The translations under genes and the position numbers were made by a program. The notes under the pieces are model-generated. The model was not told the DNA's origin, searched no databases, and saw nothing but the letters and a program-made list of their open reading frames with translations. A stretch of 44,997 bases of DNA from JAJYSO01 sp964451785. Its GTDB lineage: Bacteria > Bacteroidota > Bacteroidia > Flavobacteriales > Flavobacteriaceae. Within the stretch, counting starts at the first letter, position 1. Each line of letters begins with the position of its first letter. Location: positions 1 through 44,997 of the forward strand of contig CAYVJG010000022.1 in NCBI GenBank assembly GCA_964451785.1, given 5' to 3'. Shown here one piece after another: positions 33,116 to 41,938 of this stretch.

Positions 33116-34006
33116 TTAACGGATGTTACTCCACAACCGGCCATAATTTGGAGCTACTTTAAATAAATTTTGAATAGTTTGCTCCAATTCTACTTGTGGT
33201 CCTCCACTGAGAATAGCGACTACTTCATTGGCTTTTGCATCAAAAAAAGCGCGTACTAAAAGGGTATTGCTGCGTTTTGAATTAACCGATTCGAGCAAGT
33301 GTAAGGCATCGACAACTTGTGTTTTTCCTGCTTTAATATCACGCGACATGACATCTAGCCCCAAACGATGATACACATAAAGCGCCTGATGAAAATCATT
33401 AAAAATAGAAGAGCGCAACTCTCTACTCAATTCATAGCGCGAATTATCACCAGCGCTAGCAGCCCAGCCGCTGCGCCCACTTTGTTGAGCAATGTTAGCA
33501 ATTTGATCAGCTTGTTCAAAATATTCAGCCCCGCCATTGGGTGCAAATGTATCTGCATCTAATCCTAAAATGACATAGACGTAAAAACTCATTGTCGAGA
33601 CCAAGTTAGACTCAAATGAATTAGGGTTAAAATTTAGCGGTTGGTGCTCTTGATAGGTAAAATTAAAATCTTTATCCATAAAGTTGAAGACTGGCGTCAA
33701 CATAGCAGATTCAAATACAGGGCGTGAAGATTGCACCTGAATAGTCGCTTTAAAATTATTGTTCTCATATGCCGTGACGGTAATAAAGAAATTAGCCTGA
33801 ACGCGCTGATCTTTAGATAAATCACGACGGCTCCACTCAGTACTGTTTAAAAAATCTTCTAAATCGTTTTGCAACGTTTTAAATATAGAAAGCTGAGTAT
33901 TACCCGTTTGTTGCGCATCAATAGTGACTTTACATTGAATTTCTTGGGCAGATAACACATAGCCAAAACACAACACAAAAAGGAAAACCAAGCAATTTTT
34001 CATCAT
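33116..34006 (-). CDS. DUF4835 family secreted protein
   Basis: This 296-residue exported protein has a signal peptide (about 1-20, ending YVLSAQ). The mature protein begins IQCKVTIDAQQTGNTQLS and includes the DADTFAPNGGAEYF block, which I associate with DUF4835, a family confined mostly to Bacteroidota. Its place next to coaBC, rpoZ and bamD is the usual flavobacterial gene order. The function is unknown, and the link to bamD suggests an envelope role. It lies 86 bases after coaBC on the same strand and is convergent with menF, with 8 bases between them. Confidence 0.87.
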   Translation of the reverse strand: MMKNCLVFLFVLCFGYVLSAQEIQCKVTIDAQQTGNTQLSIFKTLQNDLEDFLNSTEWSRRDLSKDQRVQANFFITVTAYENNNFKATIQVQSSRPVFESAMLTPVFNFMDKDFNFTYQEHQPLNFNPNSFESNLVSTMSFYVYVILGLDADTFAPNGGAEYFEQADQIANIAQQSGRSGWAASAGDNSRYELSRELRSSIFNDFHQALYVYHRLGLDVMSRDIKAGKTQVVDALHLLESVNSKRSNTLLVRAFFDAKANEVVAILSGGPQVELEQTIQNLFKVAPNYGRLWSNIR

Positions 34007-34092
34007 TATTCACATTTATATGGCGTGAAGATAATTGATTTTTACTTGGATTACAATAAAGTTATTAGAATTACTTTAAGAAAAAAATAAAC

Positions 34093-35298
34093 TCAGTCTG
34101 ATAAGCGTTCTAAAATTTCAGCTAAGATATCGCGCGCCACTTCTGCTTTTGTTTTTAAGTCGAATGTTTTAACCGTATCAGCACTGACAATTTTAATTTT
34201 ATTGGTATCATTTTTAAATCCTGCGCCTTTATCGCGTAAAGAGTTAAGTACAATAAAATCTAAATTTTTCTTTTGAAGTTTTGCCTGTGCATTTTGTATT
34301 TCATTTTGTGTTTCGAGTGCAAAACCTACTAAGAATTGACTACTTTTTCGTTCGCCTAAGCTCTTTAAAATATCTTTAGTTTTTTCGAGCTTGAGTTCTA
34401 AAACAGGGTCGTTTTTTTTGATTTTTTCAGTAGCTACTGTTTGTGGACGGTAGTCAGCTACTGCTGCTGCGGCAATGACTACATCCATATCGTCAAAATA
34501 ACGATGAGCCGCTTGATACATTTCTTCAGCTGAGGTAACGCGTACCAAATTAACAGCGTCAATGTTTAATTGCAAACTGGTAGGTCCTGAAATCAAAGTG
34601 ACTTCAGCTCCCAATTTAGCAGCTTCTTCAGCTAAGGCATAGCCCATTTTCCCACTAGAATGGTTACCGATAAAGCGCACAGGATCTATAGCCTCATAGG
34701 TAGGACCAGCAGTTAATAGTAGTTTTTTTCCTCTTAAAGGTAAGCCTTTTTTTAAGTGTTCTGTGATAAAATCAAGAATACGCTCAGGCTCAGCCATGCG
34801 TCCTTTTCCTACTAATCCACTGGCAAGTTCACCAGTTTCAGCAGGAATAATATGATGACCAAATTGCGTTAAAAGTTTGAGGTTTTCAGCCGTAGTAGGA
34901 TGGCTATACATATCCAAATCCATAGCAGGAGCTATGTAAACAGGGCAATCAGCAGAGAGATAGGTAGCTAAAAGAAAGTTATCACTCTGGCCGTGCGCCA
35001 TTTTAGCTAAGGTATTAGCTGTGACGGGCGCCATACAAAATAAGTCGGCCCATTTACCGAGTTCTACATGGTTATTCCAAAGCTCACCTTCTTGTTCAAC
35101 AAAATCCCAGTAAACGGGATTTTTAGACAAGGTAGATAAGGTTAGCGGTGTGACAAAATCTTTAGCTTCGGGCGTCATCACCACTTTTACTTGGGCACCA
35201 GCTTTAATAAACAAGCGCACCAAAAAGGCAGTTTTATAAGCGGCAATTCCTCCAGAAACGCCCAAAAGTATATGCTTGCCGCTTAAGACTGCGTTCAT
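34093..35298 (-). CDS. coaBC: Bifunctional phosphopantothenoylcysteine decarboxylase/synthetase
   Basis: CoaBC makes 4'-phosphopantetheine for CoA. The CTP-dependent CoaB half joins cysteine, and the FMN-dependent CoaC half decarboxylates. The 401 residues have the flavoprotein part (1-180: GVSGGIAAYKT, the catalytic His77 region, APVTANTLAK) and the CoaB part (about 188-395: TAGPTYEAIDPVRFIGNHSSGKMG, AAAVADYRP). Two residues required in E. coli Dfp differ. The PxMNxxMW Asn125 is Asp127 (PAMDLDMY) and the flap Cys158 is Ser160 (LASGLVGKGRMAEP). These may be lineage features. It starts 2 bases after rpoZ. Confidence 0.95.
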   Translation of the reverse strand: MNAVLSGKHILLGVSGGIAAYKTAFLVRLFIKAGAQVKVVMTPEAKDFVTPLTLSTLSKNPVYWDFVEQEGELWNNHVELGKWADLFCMAPVTANTLAKMAHGQSDNFLLATYLSADCPVYIAPAMDLDMYSHPTTAENLKLLTQFGHHIIPAETGELASGLVGKGRMAEPERILDFITEHLKKGLPLRGKKLLLTAGPTYEAIDPVRFIGNHSSGKMGYALAEEAAKLGAEVTLISGPTSLQLNIDAVNLVRVTSAEEMYQAAHRYFDDMDVVIAAAAVADYRPQTVATEKIKKNDPVLELKLEKTKDILKSLGERKSSQFLVGFALETQNEIQNAQAKLQKKNLDFIVLNSLRDKGAGFKNDTNKIKIVSADTVKTFDLKTKAEVARDILAEILERLSD

Positions 35299-35300
35299 TA

Positions 35301-35636
35301 CTATTGCTCTTCTGAGTCTTTAGTATTTCTGTAATAGATTTTACCTTCTAACCATTCTTCAACAGCAAATGCGTGTGGTTTAGGTAAGCTTTCATAGAAT
35401 TTAGACACCTCAATTTGTTCCTTATTTTCAAACACCTCATCAAGGCTATCGTTATAAGTTGCAAACTCATCTAATTTTTCAACCAATTCTCTTTTGATTT
35501 CAGTATTGATTTGAGTGGCACGTTTAGCCACAATAGAAATGGCTTCGTAAAGATTGCCTGTTTGTGCATCCATTGCATTTTTATCAATAGTGATAGTGCT
35601 TACTGGAGCTTTACTGTTTTTATAATCGATACTCAT
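35301..35636 (-). CDS. rpoZ: DNA-directed RNA polymerase omega subunit
   Basis: This 111-residue Bacteroidota-type RpoZ/Rpb6 protein promotes assembly and stability of RNA polymerase. The conserved helix appears as GNLYEAISIVAKRATQIN (27-44), equivalent to the ARRARQ segment of E. coli omega, followed by an acidic Lys/Glu-rich C-terminal part typical of this phylum. It sits 12 bases after bamD and 2 bases before coaBC, a conserved flavobacterial cluster. Confidence 0.9.
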   Translation of the reverse strand: MSIDYKNSKAPVSTITIDKNAMDAQTGNLYEAISIVAKRATQINTEIKRELVEKLDEFATYNDSLDEVFENKEQIEVSKFYESLPKPHAFAVEEWLEGKIYYRNTKDSEEQ

Positions 35637-35648
35637 AATTTAAACTTA

Positions 35649-36458
35649 TTAAAAGTTTTTTAAACGGTTATTTACGTCTTCTAAAATAGTATTTGCAGAT
35701 TCTAAATGCTCGCCTTCAGGATAATAGCGAATATAATCTTCTGCATAATCTTTAGTTTGATTCAAGCGTTCTTCCATGACCACGCGATAGCTATTAATGG
35801 CTAAAACATGCTCAGCGTCCATTTTATAATAGTAAGCCTCTTCGAGATAAGGTGATCCCGGATTAGCGTTTATAAAATTGTCCATTGCAGCTACAGCCGC
35901 TTTCCAGTCTTCTTGAACGTAATATAATTTTGCGATTTTAAATTTTTTCTTTTCAAGCTTCAAGCGTAAAGATGCAATCATTTGATTAGCCTCCCCTACG
36001 TGTTCTCCTCCTGGATATTGTGTTAAATACAGTTGAAGTTTAGCCAGGGCTTTTTCTGTATCCGTTTGATCTAAACTAAACCGTGGAGACAGGTAATAAT
36101 AGCTTTTAGCACTTTTAAAAGCCGCTTCTTCTACTTTATCGCTATTAGAAAACGATTTTGTAAAGCGTTCAAATTGATAGCCTGAATCAATGTAATCTTC
36201 TAATATAAAAAAAGTATTCGCATACATGAACGCTAAATGCTCACCTTGCGGTTTTCCTCTAAACTGCGGCAAAATCTGCTCGAGTAAGCGCAATGTGCGT
36301 TTCAATTTATAATTGCGATGTTCTTTTATGCCTTCTTTATAATACTTAACAGCCAGTTCATATTTAGGTTTAACTTCATCTTTTTTCAAAGCTTTTTGAT
36401 AAGGTCCACAAGACCCTAATGTAATAGCTAAGACTAATAAAACTGTTATTTTTTTCAT
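35649..36458 (-). CDS. bamD: Outer membrane assembly lipoprotein BamD
   Basis: BamD is a TPR-containing lipoprotein of the beta-barrel assembly machine at the periplasmic face of the outer membrane. I chose the ATG at 36458 (269 residues) rather than the in-frame ATG at 36473. The shorter form begins MKKITVLLVLAITLGSC, a clean lipoprotein signal with Cys17, and the predicted transcription start from the TACTTTTG box (36478-36485) falls at about the upstream ATG. TPR-like helices cover the mature protein (for example AVKYYKEGIKEH, AFMYANTFFILEDYIDSGYQFERF, YPGGEHVGEAN). It heads the bamD-rpoZ-coaBC unit. Confidence 0.92.
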   Translation of the reverse strand: MKKITVLLVLAITLGSCGPYQKALKKDEVKPKYELAVKYYKEGIKEHRNYKLKRTLRLLEQILPQFRGKPQGEHLAFMYANTFFILEDYIDSGYQFERFTKSFSNSDKVEEAAFKSAKSYYYLSPRFSLDQTDTEKALAKLQLYLTQYPGGEHVGEANQMIASLRLKLEKKKFKIAKLYYVQEDWKAAVAAMDNFINANPGSPYLEEAYYYKMDAEHVLAINSYRVVMEERLNQTKDYAEDYIRYYPEGEHLESANTILEDVNNRLKNF

Positions 36459-36477
36459 GTTTTTATAAAGCATTGTG

Positions 36478-36485
36478 CAAAAGTA
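36478..36485 (-). promoter_or_regulatory. -7 promoter box for bamD-rpoZ-coaBC
   Basis: The minus strand reads TACTTTTG (TAnnTTTG). Initiation about 6-7 bases downstream, near 36471, supports the bamD start at 36458. Confidence 0.65.
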
Positions 36486-36544
36486 CGGTTTTCTATTCTA
36501 TTATAAAAAGGTTTAACGTCGAGTTGGTATATTTCAGTATATCT

Positions 36545-37426
36545 CTAGCGATAAAATTGGTCGACAAAGCTATTTATTTTGTTTTGTAACTCTGAGGAAG
36601 CTTCTATTAGCGGCAAACGCACATCTAATTTAGCTAAATCTAATTTAGCAAATACAGCCTTAACTCCGGCTGGATTCCCTTCTTCAAAAATCAAATCAAT
36701 AGCTGGTGCTAAACGGTAATGAATGGCATAAGCCTCGTCAACTCTTCGTGCTAAGCCCAATCTAATCATCTCAGTAAATTCAGCAGGAAAGCCTTCACCA
36801 ATTACAGAGATGACTCCTGCTCCTCCTGCTAAAACCATTGGCAAAGCTAACATATCATCACCTGAAATCACTAAGAAATCTTTTGGAGTTTGTGCTATTA
36901 ACTTCATGGCTTGTACCATATCACCAGCGGCTTCTTTTACACCTATAATATTATCAAAATCAGTTGCTAAGCGCGCTACAGTTTCGGGCGTCATGTTTGA
37001 AGAAGTTCTTCCGGGAACATTATATAGGATTACAGGTTTTTTAGCCTGTTCTGCCACAGCCTTAAAGTGACGATAAATCCCTTCTTGGGTCGGTTTATTA
37101 TAATAAGGTGATACACTCAAAATAGCATCAAAATCGTCGTAATTTTCAGTAGCTAATTTTTGGCATACAGCTACTGTATTATTACCTCCAATACCTAGAA
37201 CTAACGGCAATTGCCCTGCATTTTCAGCCACAATGGTCTGTTTAACCAACTCGCGTTCTTCTGCGGTGAGCGTCACATACTCTCCAGTTGTCCCTAAAAC
37301 AACAAGATAATTGACTCCTTTTTCTATTTGAAAGCGAACGAGCTTTTTAAGCGTTTCAACATCTACAGATTTATCAGCTTTAAACGGCGTAATCAACGCT
37401 ACACCCATTCCTTTAAAATCTTTCAT
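36545..37426 (-). CDS. dapA: 4-hydroxy-tetrahydrodipicolinate synthase
   Basis: DapA condenses pyruvate with aspartate semialdehyde in the diaminopimelate/lysine pathway. The 293 residues match the family. The substrate loop LGTTGEY has Thr46-Thr47 (44-50), Tyr109 lies in SVSPYYNKPTQEG, Tyr135 is in LYNVPGRTSSN, and Schiff-base Lys164 is in IGVKEAAGD. It follows the DUF6913 gene by 5 bases and is read from the same consensus promoter. Confidence 0.97.
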   Translation of the reverse strand: MKDFKGMGVALITPFKADKSVDVETLKKLVRFQIEKGVNYLVVLGTTGEYVTLTAEERELVKQTIVAENAGQLPLVLGIGGNNTVAVCQKLATENYDDFDAILSVSPYYNKPTQEGIYRHFKAVAEQAKKPVILYNVPGRTSSNMTPETVARLATDFDNIIGVKEAAGDMVQAMKLIAQTPKDFLVISGDDMLALPMVLAGGAGVISVIGEGFPAEFTEMIRLGLARRVDEAYAIHYRLAPAIDLIFEEGNPAGVKAVFAKLDLAKLDVRLPLIEASSELQNKINSFVDQFYR

Positions 37427-37431
37427 AGTCT

Positions 37432-37938
37432 TTATTTTATTTGTGGTAGGTAATTTTTAAGGATTTCGACAAATGTATCGATTTCTCTTGGTTCAGCAGC
37501 TATTTTTATAGCATTTATTAAATTTTCTTTACAGTTAAAACCAAGACTTATCTTAGTCTTAGTCATCGCGCTAACTAACTTAAAATCAACGCTTGTATCT
37601 ACAAAATAATTTATCAATAAATCGTATTCTTGCGCCAAAAACTTAGCTGTATCTGACTCAGCAGTAACTACCCCCTTCCAATTCAAATCATTTTTAGCAT
37701 AAAACAATTCTTGTTCATTCTCAAGAGGCACTTTATCAGGATCATTGATTAAAAGGCAAACTGAAGCCGATGGCACAATTTTCTGAAAACAATTTTTGGC
37801 GCGTTTTATATCCGCAAATGCTGTCACATCTAACAACACCCCAACTTTTGTAATGCTATCTAAATTTTTTGAGCGTTTTTGCTTAAGCTTGCGTTCAACG
37901 CATTTTTCCAGTCGATTATTCCTTAAAGACTCCCACAT
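37432..37938 (-). CDS. DUF6913 family protein
   Basis: This 168-residue soluble protein has a very basic N-terminus (RLEKCVERKLKQKRSKN) followed by an alternating alpha/beta region (ITKVGVLLDVTAFAD, ASVCLLINDPD, YDLLINYFVDTSVDFKLVSAMTKTKISLGFN). I match it to DUF6913, a small flavobacterial family usually found beside dapA. No catalytic motif is evident and its role is unknown. It overlaps nothing and lies 5 bases upstream of dapA, so the two are expressed together. Confidence 0.82.
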   Translation of the reverse strand: MWESLRNNRLEKCVERKLKQKRSKNLDSITKVGVLLDVTAFADIKRAKNCFQKIVPSASVCLLINDPDKVPLENEQELFYAKNDLNWKGVVTAESDTAKFLAQEYDLLINYFVDTSVDFKLVSAMTKTKISLGFNCKENLINAIKIAAEPREIDTFVEILKNYLPQIK

Positions 37939-37959
37939 ATATTGGTATTATAAACCCGT

Positions 37960-37990
37960 CAAAAATAAGGTTTCCATTATAATTTACAAA
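37960..37990 (-). promoter_or_regulatory. Consensus promoter for DUF6913-dapA
   Basis: On the minus strand TTTG (37987-37990), a 19-base spacer and TATTTTTG (37960-37967) match the Bacteroidota consensus exactly, 21 bases before the ATG. Confidence 0.78.
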
Positions 37991-38127
37991 GCCTAATCGG
38001 CTAATAGAAATCGATTTTTATTTAATTTATTACGGCACTATTGCAATGCCACCGCATCAAAATCATTAAAAAATCGATTTTACACGTGATTTTTCAAAAC
38101 TCCTTTTAATCTTAACGTTCAAATTCT

Positions 38128-38135
38128 TAACTTTG
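38128..38135 (+). promoter_or_regulatory. -7 promoter box for ffh
   Basis: TAACTTTG matches TAnnTTTG and lies 24 bases before the ffh ATG. The -33 region is weak. Confidence 0.6.
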
Positions 38136-38159
38136 CGATTCTAAAAAACACAGCTCAAT

Positions 38160-39488
38160 ATGTTTGATAATTTATCCGATAAATTAGATAGTGCCCTACA
38201 CGTGCTCAAAGGGCATGGTCAGATTACAGAAGTCAATGTTGCCGAAACCTTAAAAGAAGTGCGTCGTGCCTTAGTGGATGCCGATGTCAATTTTAAAACG
38301 GCAAAGAACTTTACCAAAACCGTACAGAAAAAAGCGTTAGGTCAAAATGTATTAAAGACCTTAAAGCCGGGTGAGTTGATGGTTAAAATCGTCAAAGACG
38401 AATTGACAGAACTCATGGGCGGTGAAACAGCCGGCATCAATTTATCAGGTAAGCCAAGTATCATTTTAATGTCAGGGTTGCAAGGTAGTGGTAAAACAAC
38501 TTTTTCGGGTAAATTAGCCAAATACCTCAAAACCAAAAAAACTAAAAAGCCATTATTGGTAGCTTGTGACGTTTATCGTCCTGCGGCTATTGACCAGTTG
38601 CACGTTGTTGGAGAGCAAATTGATGTTGAAGTGTACAGTGATCGCGACACTAAAGATCCGGTTAAAATTTCACAAGACGCTATAGCTTACGCCAAAGAAA
38701 ACGGGCATAATGTGGTCATTATCGATACCGCTGGTCGTTTAGCTGTTGACGAAGCGATGATGACTGAGATTTCAAACATCCACAAAGCTATTGAACCTCA
38801 AGAAACGCTTTTTGTAGTTGATTCAATGACTGGTCAAGATGCAGTCAATACTGCTAAAGCCTTTAATGATGTACTCAACTTTGACGGGGTTATTCTCACC
38901 AAACTCGATGGGGATACACGTGGTGGAGCTGCTATTTCTATTAAATCAGTTGTCAACAAGCCAATTAAATTTATTGGTACAGGCGAAAAAATGGAAGCTA
39001 TTGATGTCTTCCACCCTGATCGTATGGCCGACCGTATTTTAGGTATGGGTGATGTGGTGTCATTAGTTGAGCGTGCACAAGAACAATACGACGAAAAAGA
39101 AGCCCGTCGCATTCAAAAGAAAATCGCGAAAGACCAATTTGGTTTTGACGATTTCCTCAAACAAATCCAACAAGTCAAAAAGATGGGTAACATGAAAGAC
39201 TTGATGGGTATGATTCCTGGCGCCGGAAAAATGCTTAAAAATATTGATATAGACGATGATGCTTTTAAAGGTATTGAAGCTATTATTCACTCTATGACTC
39301 CTGAGGAGCGCGCTAAACCGCAACTCATCAACTCAAGTCGCAAAAAGCGTATCAGTCGCGGCTCAGGTTCATCAGTTACTGAAGTCAATCAATTGCTCAA
39401 GCAATTTGACCAAATGAGTAAAATGATGAAAATGATGCAAGGCGGCGGCCGCAAACGCATTATGCAAATGATGCAAGGCATGAAATAA
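38160..39488 (+). CDS. ffh: Signal recognition particle protein Ffh
   Basis: Ffh is the SRP54 GTPase that binds signal sequences of nascent membrane proteins and docks with FtsY. The 442 residues show the N domain (1-95, with LKEVRRALVDADVNF), the G domain with GLQGSGKTTFSGKL (106-119), DTAGRLAVDE, TKLDGDTRGGAA and GTGEKMEAIDVFHPDR, and the Met-rich M domain from about 325 (QQVKKMGNMKDLMGMIPG, SRGSGSSVTEVNQLL, then a tail rich in MMKMMQGG). The 4.5S RNA gene is not seen nearby. A strong terminator follows. Confidence 0.98.
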   Translation: MFDNLSDKLDSALHVLKGHGQITEVNVAETLKEVRRALVDADVNFKTAKNFTKTVQKKALGQNVLKTLKPGELMVKIVKDELTELMGGETAGINLSGKPSIILMSGLQGSGKTTFSGKLAKYLKTKKTKKPLLVACDVYRPAAIDQLHVVGEQIDVEVYSDRDTKDPVKISQDAIAYAKENGHNVVIIDTAGRLAVDEAMMTEISNIHKAIEPQETLFVVDSMTGQDAVNTAKAFNDVLNFDGVILTKLDGDTRGGAAISIKSVVNKPIKFIGTGEKMEAIDVFHPDRMADRILGMGDVVSLVERAQEQYDEKEARRIQKKIAKDQFGFDDFLKQIQQVKKMGNMKDLMGMIPGAGKMLKNIDIDDDAFKGIEAIIHSMTPEERAKPQLINSSRKKRISRGSGSSVTEVNQLLKQFDQMSKMMKMMQGGGRKRIMQMMQGMK

Positions 39489-39493
39489 AATTT

Positions 39494-39525
39494 AAAATGC
39501 TTCTCTCTCATGAGGAGCATTTTTG
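39494..39525 (+). terminator. Intrinsic terminator after ffh
   Basis: AAAATGCT (39494-39501) pairs with AGCATTTT (39516-39523), with additional TCTC/GAG pairing inside, and the stem ends in a T tract. Confidence 0.83.
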
Positions 39526-39593
39526 TTTATTCCTAAGCGAAAAATCCTATACATAAAATACATTATTAATACTACGTTTTTATATTCCAAATC

Positions 39594-40478
39594 ATGACTA
39601 TACTCGACGGAAAAAAAACCAGTCAAGCTATTAAAGCTGAAATTGCTGAAGAAGTTGCACAAATAAAAGCACGCGGTGAGAAAGTACCTCATCTTGTTGC
39701 TGTTATTGTGGGTGAAGACCCTGCCAGCAAATCATATGTAGGTAGTAAAGACCGCGCTTGTAAAAAAGTAGGCTTTGATTCAACCATTATCAATCTGCCA
39801 GCTACCACTACTGAAGATGAATTGATCGCTCAAATTGAAGATCTCAACACCAATGACGATATAGACGGTTTTATTGTTCAACTGCCTTTACCAAAGCATA
39901 TTGACGAGCAAAAAGTACTCTTAAAAATTAACCCTGATAAAGACGTTGATGGCTTCCACCCCACCAATTTTGGTAAAATGGCTTTAGACATGCCTACCTT
40001 TATTCCGGCTACACCGTTTGGTATCTTACAATTGCTCAAACGCTACGAGATCGACACCACCGGAAAAAATACTGTGGTCATCGGTCGCAGTCACATTGTA
40101 GGTCGTCCTATGAGTATTTTGATGAGTCGCAAAGACAACCCGGGCAACTCTACGGTTACCTTAACGCACCGCCACACTCAAAATCTTAAGAAAATCACCA
40201 AACAAGCCGATATTCTTATTGTGGCTATTGGTGTTCCTGATTTCTTAACTGAAGATATGGTTAAAGACGGCGCTGTTATTGTTGATGTAGGCATCAACCG
40301 TGTAACCGATGAAAGCGCTCCTAGAGGTTATGTATTAAAAGGAGATGTGGATTTTGAGAATGTCAAAAAACACGCCTCTTTCATCACACCCGTACCAGGT
40401 GGTGTTGGCCCTATGACTGTTACCATGTTGTTACAGAACACCTTGCTAGCGCGTCAAAAACACGCGGCTAAAAAATAG
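39594..40478 (+). CDS. folD: Bifunctional methylenetetrahydrofolate dehydrogenase/cyclohydrolase
   Basis: FolD interconverts 5,10-methylene-, methenyl- and 10-formyl-tetrahydrofolate using NADP. The 294 residues have the Tyr48-x3-Lys52 active-site pair in SYVGSKDRACKKVGF, DGFIVQLPLPKHI (100-112), the NADP loop GRSHIVGRPM (about 160-169) and the C-terminal PVPGGVGPMTVTMLL. It lies between ffh and a small conserved gene. Confidence 0.97.
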   Translation: MTILDGKKTSQAIKAEIAEEVAQIKARGEKVPHLVAVIVGEDPASKSYVGSKDRACKKVGFDSTIINLPATTTEDELIAQIEDLNTNDDIDGFIVQLPLPKHIDEQKVLLKINPDKDVDGFHPTNFGKMALDMPTFIPATPFGILQLLKRYEIDTTGKNTVVIGRSHIVGRPMSILMSRKDNPGNSTVTLTHRHTQNLKKITKQADILIVAIGVPDFLTEDMVKDGAVIVDVGINRVTDESAPRGYVLKGDVDFENVKKHASFITPVPGGVGPMTVTMLLQNTLLARQKHAAKK

Positions 40479-40492
40479 TAATTCATTTTTTT

Positions 40493-40528
40493 AAACTTTT
40501 CTGTGCTATCTTTAGTGCAGAAAAGTTT
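40493..40528. promoter_or_regulatory. Perfect 11-bp inverted repeat around a -7-like box
   Basis: AAACTTTTCTG (40493-40503) and CAGAAAAGTTT (40518-40528) are exact complements with a 14-base centre containing TATCTTTA, one base from the TAnnTTTG consensus. It lies between folD and the 79-residue gene, ending 9 bases before that gene's ATG. It may terminate folD transcripts or act as an operator. No long T tract follows. Confidence 0.5.
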
Positions 40529-40537
40529 ATTCACGCT

Positions 40538-40777
40538 ATGGAAAGAACAATTCAATTTGTCTGGGATTACTACGGAGATGCCGCTGCCCGAACTGCTGAG
40601 CATCACAAAATCCACTTGCAAGAATTTGCTGAAGAACGTCAACTCAAAATCCAACAAGCAGGTTTTGAAATTATCAGAGACACACATGCCATTGCGACAC
40701 TTTTACTCAAAGAAGACGAAGCACTCGAGTTAAAAGATGTCCTACGTCCCGAAAAAGCCTATGTTGTCAAAGATTAA
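40538..40777 (+). CDS. Small conserved hypothetical protein
   Basis: This 79-residue, soluble, mostly helical and charged protein begins MERTIQFVWDYYGDAAARTAEHH and ends LRPEKAYVVKD. I do not recognise a named family. The gene starts right after a hairpin/promoter-like element, has codon use like its neighbours, and its stop overlaps that of the convergent NRDE gene in a shared TTAA. A competing frame at 40503-40733 lacks this character and is a shadow. The two His near residues 22-23 and one at 51 are the only potential ligand residues. Confidence 0.72.
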   Translation: MERTIQFVWDYYGDAAARTAEHHKIHLQEFAEERQLKIQQAGFEIIRDTHAIATLLLKEDEALELKDVLRPEKAYVVKD

Positions 40778-41496
40778 TTTGACCAGTTAAGTTCTACTGC
40801 TTGCTGTTGATTCAACACTATATCTTCAAAACGCCAATGCGTTTTACCTTTAACTGCTGAATAGGCTATTTGTGTAACACTGGTAGTTTGCAACACCCCG
40901 CGATTAATGAGCATATCTTCTTGACCATCCTCCCCTTTTAGGTGGTGAAATTGCCATAGCTTTTCAGCATCTACGGTTTCTATTTGTGTTAAAAATTCGG
41001 CAAACTGTTTTTCTTTTTGACAGTGTTGAGTTGCAGAATAAGTCATCACTGAAGACCACAAATGTGGCTGATTAGCAGCCTTTTGATTTACCGTCAACTC
41101 TTTACCATCCCAAACCAACTCAATAAGTTGCAAGTTTTTTTGCCAGTCAAGTGCGATGGCAAAAAAAGGTTCAATACCCGAAAAATCATACGTTTTTACA
41201 GTCTGCAATAGTCGCTTTGAAGCCAATAATTCTTTGAGTACAAGCCCTCTACTCTTTCGGTAGGTTAAGGCTGATTTGTGCCGTTTAAAAGCGCCATTCA
41301 TCAAGCAAATCAATTGCTTATGCGCGGCCACTCCAAACCAGGTTCCTCCTGCTTTCTGATCTTTTGGGTACCACAATTCCGTTCCTAATTCGTTGTGAAT
41401 TTTAGGAAAATCAGCCGGCCGGCGCACTGATTCATCGCGGTTATCGGTCAATATAAAACCACCACTAACACAGGGATAATAAGAAATTGTACACAT
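40774..41496 (-). CDS. NRDE family protein (TANGO2-like)
   Basis: This protein of about 240 residues begins MCTISYYPCVSGGFILTDNRDE, which contains the NRDE motif and the N-terminal Cys2 typical of this family. I chose the ATG at 41496 over an in-frame ATG at 41529 because NRDE proteins start at MCT, and Cys2 could become an N-terminal nucleophile after Met removal. GGTWFGVAAHKQLICLMNG (about 52-70) is also conserved. Eukaryotic TANGO2 is linked to heme or lipid handling, but the bacterial function is not established. It is convergent with the 79-residue gene. Confidence 0.9.
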   Translation of the reverse strand: MCTISYYPCVSGGFILTDNRDESVRRPADFPKIHNELGTELWYPKDQKAGGTWFGVAAHKQLICLMNGAFKRHKSALTYRKSRGLVLKELLASKRLLQTVKTYDFSGIEPFFAIALDWQKNLQLIELVWDGKELTVNQKAANQPHLWSSVMTYSATQHCQKEKQFAEFLTQIETVDAEKLWQFHHLKGEDGQEDMLINRGVLQTTSVTQIAYSAVKGKTHWRFEDIVLNQQQAVELNWSN

Positions 41497-41899
41497 TTTA
41501 TAGCTATATTTACCTATGTATTTTATCAACTTTTTTTCAAAAGTTCGATTTAATTTATTAAACGAGTTAATGAATCAAGATTTTCAGAAACAAGTGAGTC
41601 TGTAATTTAAACAGCTTGTATCAAAGAACAACAAAAAAATCGTTATTTTTATCTTGTCTATCGGTAAAAAGGTAGAAAAAACAGAAGAAAAATAAAAGGA
41701 ATGCAAGAATTTAAACAGGGATTGTTACAGAAAATGTTTGTAAAAATATGAAATAGATATCACCAAATAGAAAATCCATCCGATTAAAAGGATACGATTA
41801 TGCGAATACGTGGTGATGCCCAACCATTTCCACGCTATTTTGGAAATCGTCGGGACGCCTCTTGTGGTCGCCCCGAACCCGAATAAAGGGCAACCACAA

Positions 41900-41935
41900 G
41901 GGATTGCCCCAACGAATGGGATTGCCCCAACGCAA
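41900..41935 (+). repeat. Two tandem 18-bp repeats in the RAYT remnant
   Basis: GGGATTGCCCCAACGAAT and GGGATTGCCCCAACGCAA lie head to tail and encode two GIAPT units. Such low-complexity repeats are a likely cause of the nearby assembly break. Confidence 0.75.
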
Positions 41936-41938
41936 GGT

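Noticed and set aside
41900..41935. Tandem 18-bp repeats as a possible CRISPR start
   Set aside because: The two units are directly adjacent with no spacer and translate in frame as GIAPT units of the RAYT protein.
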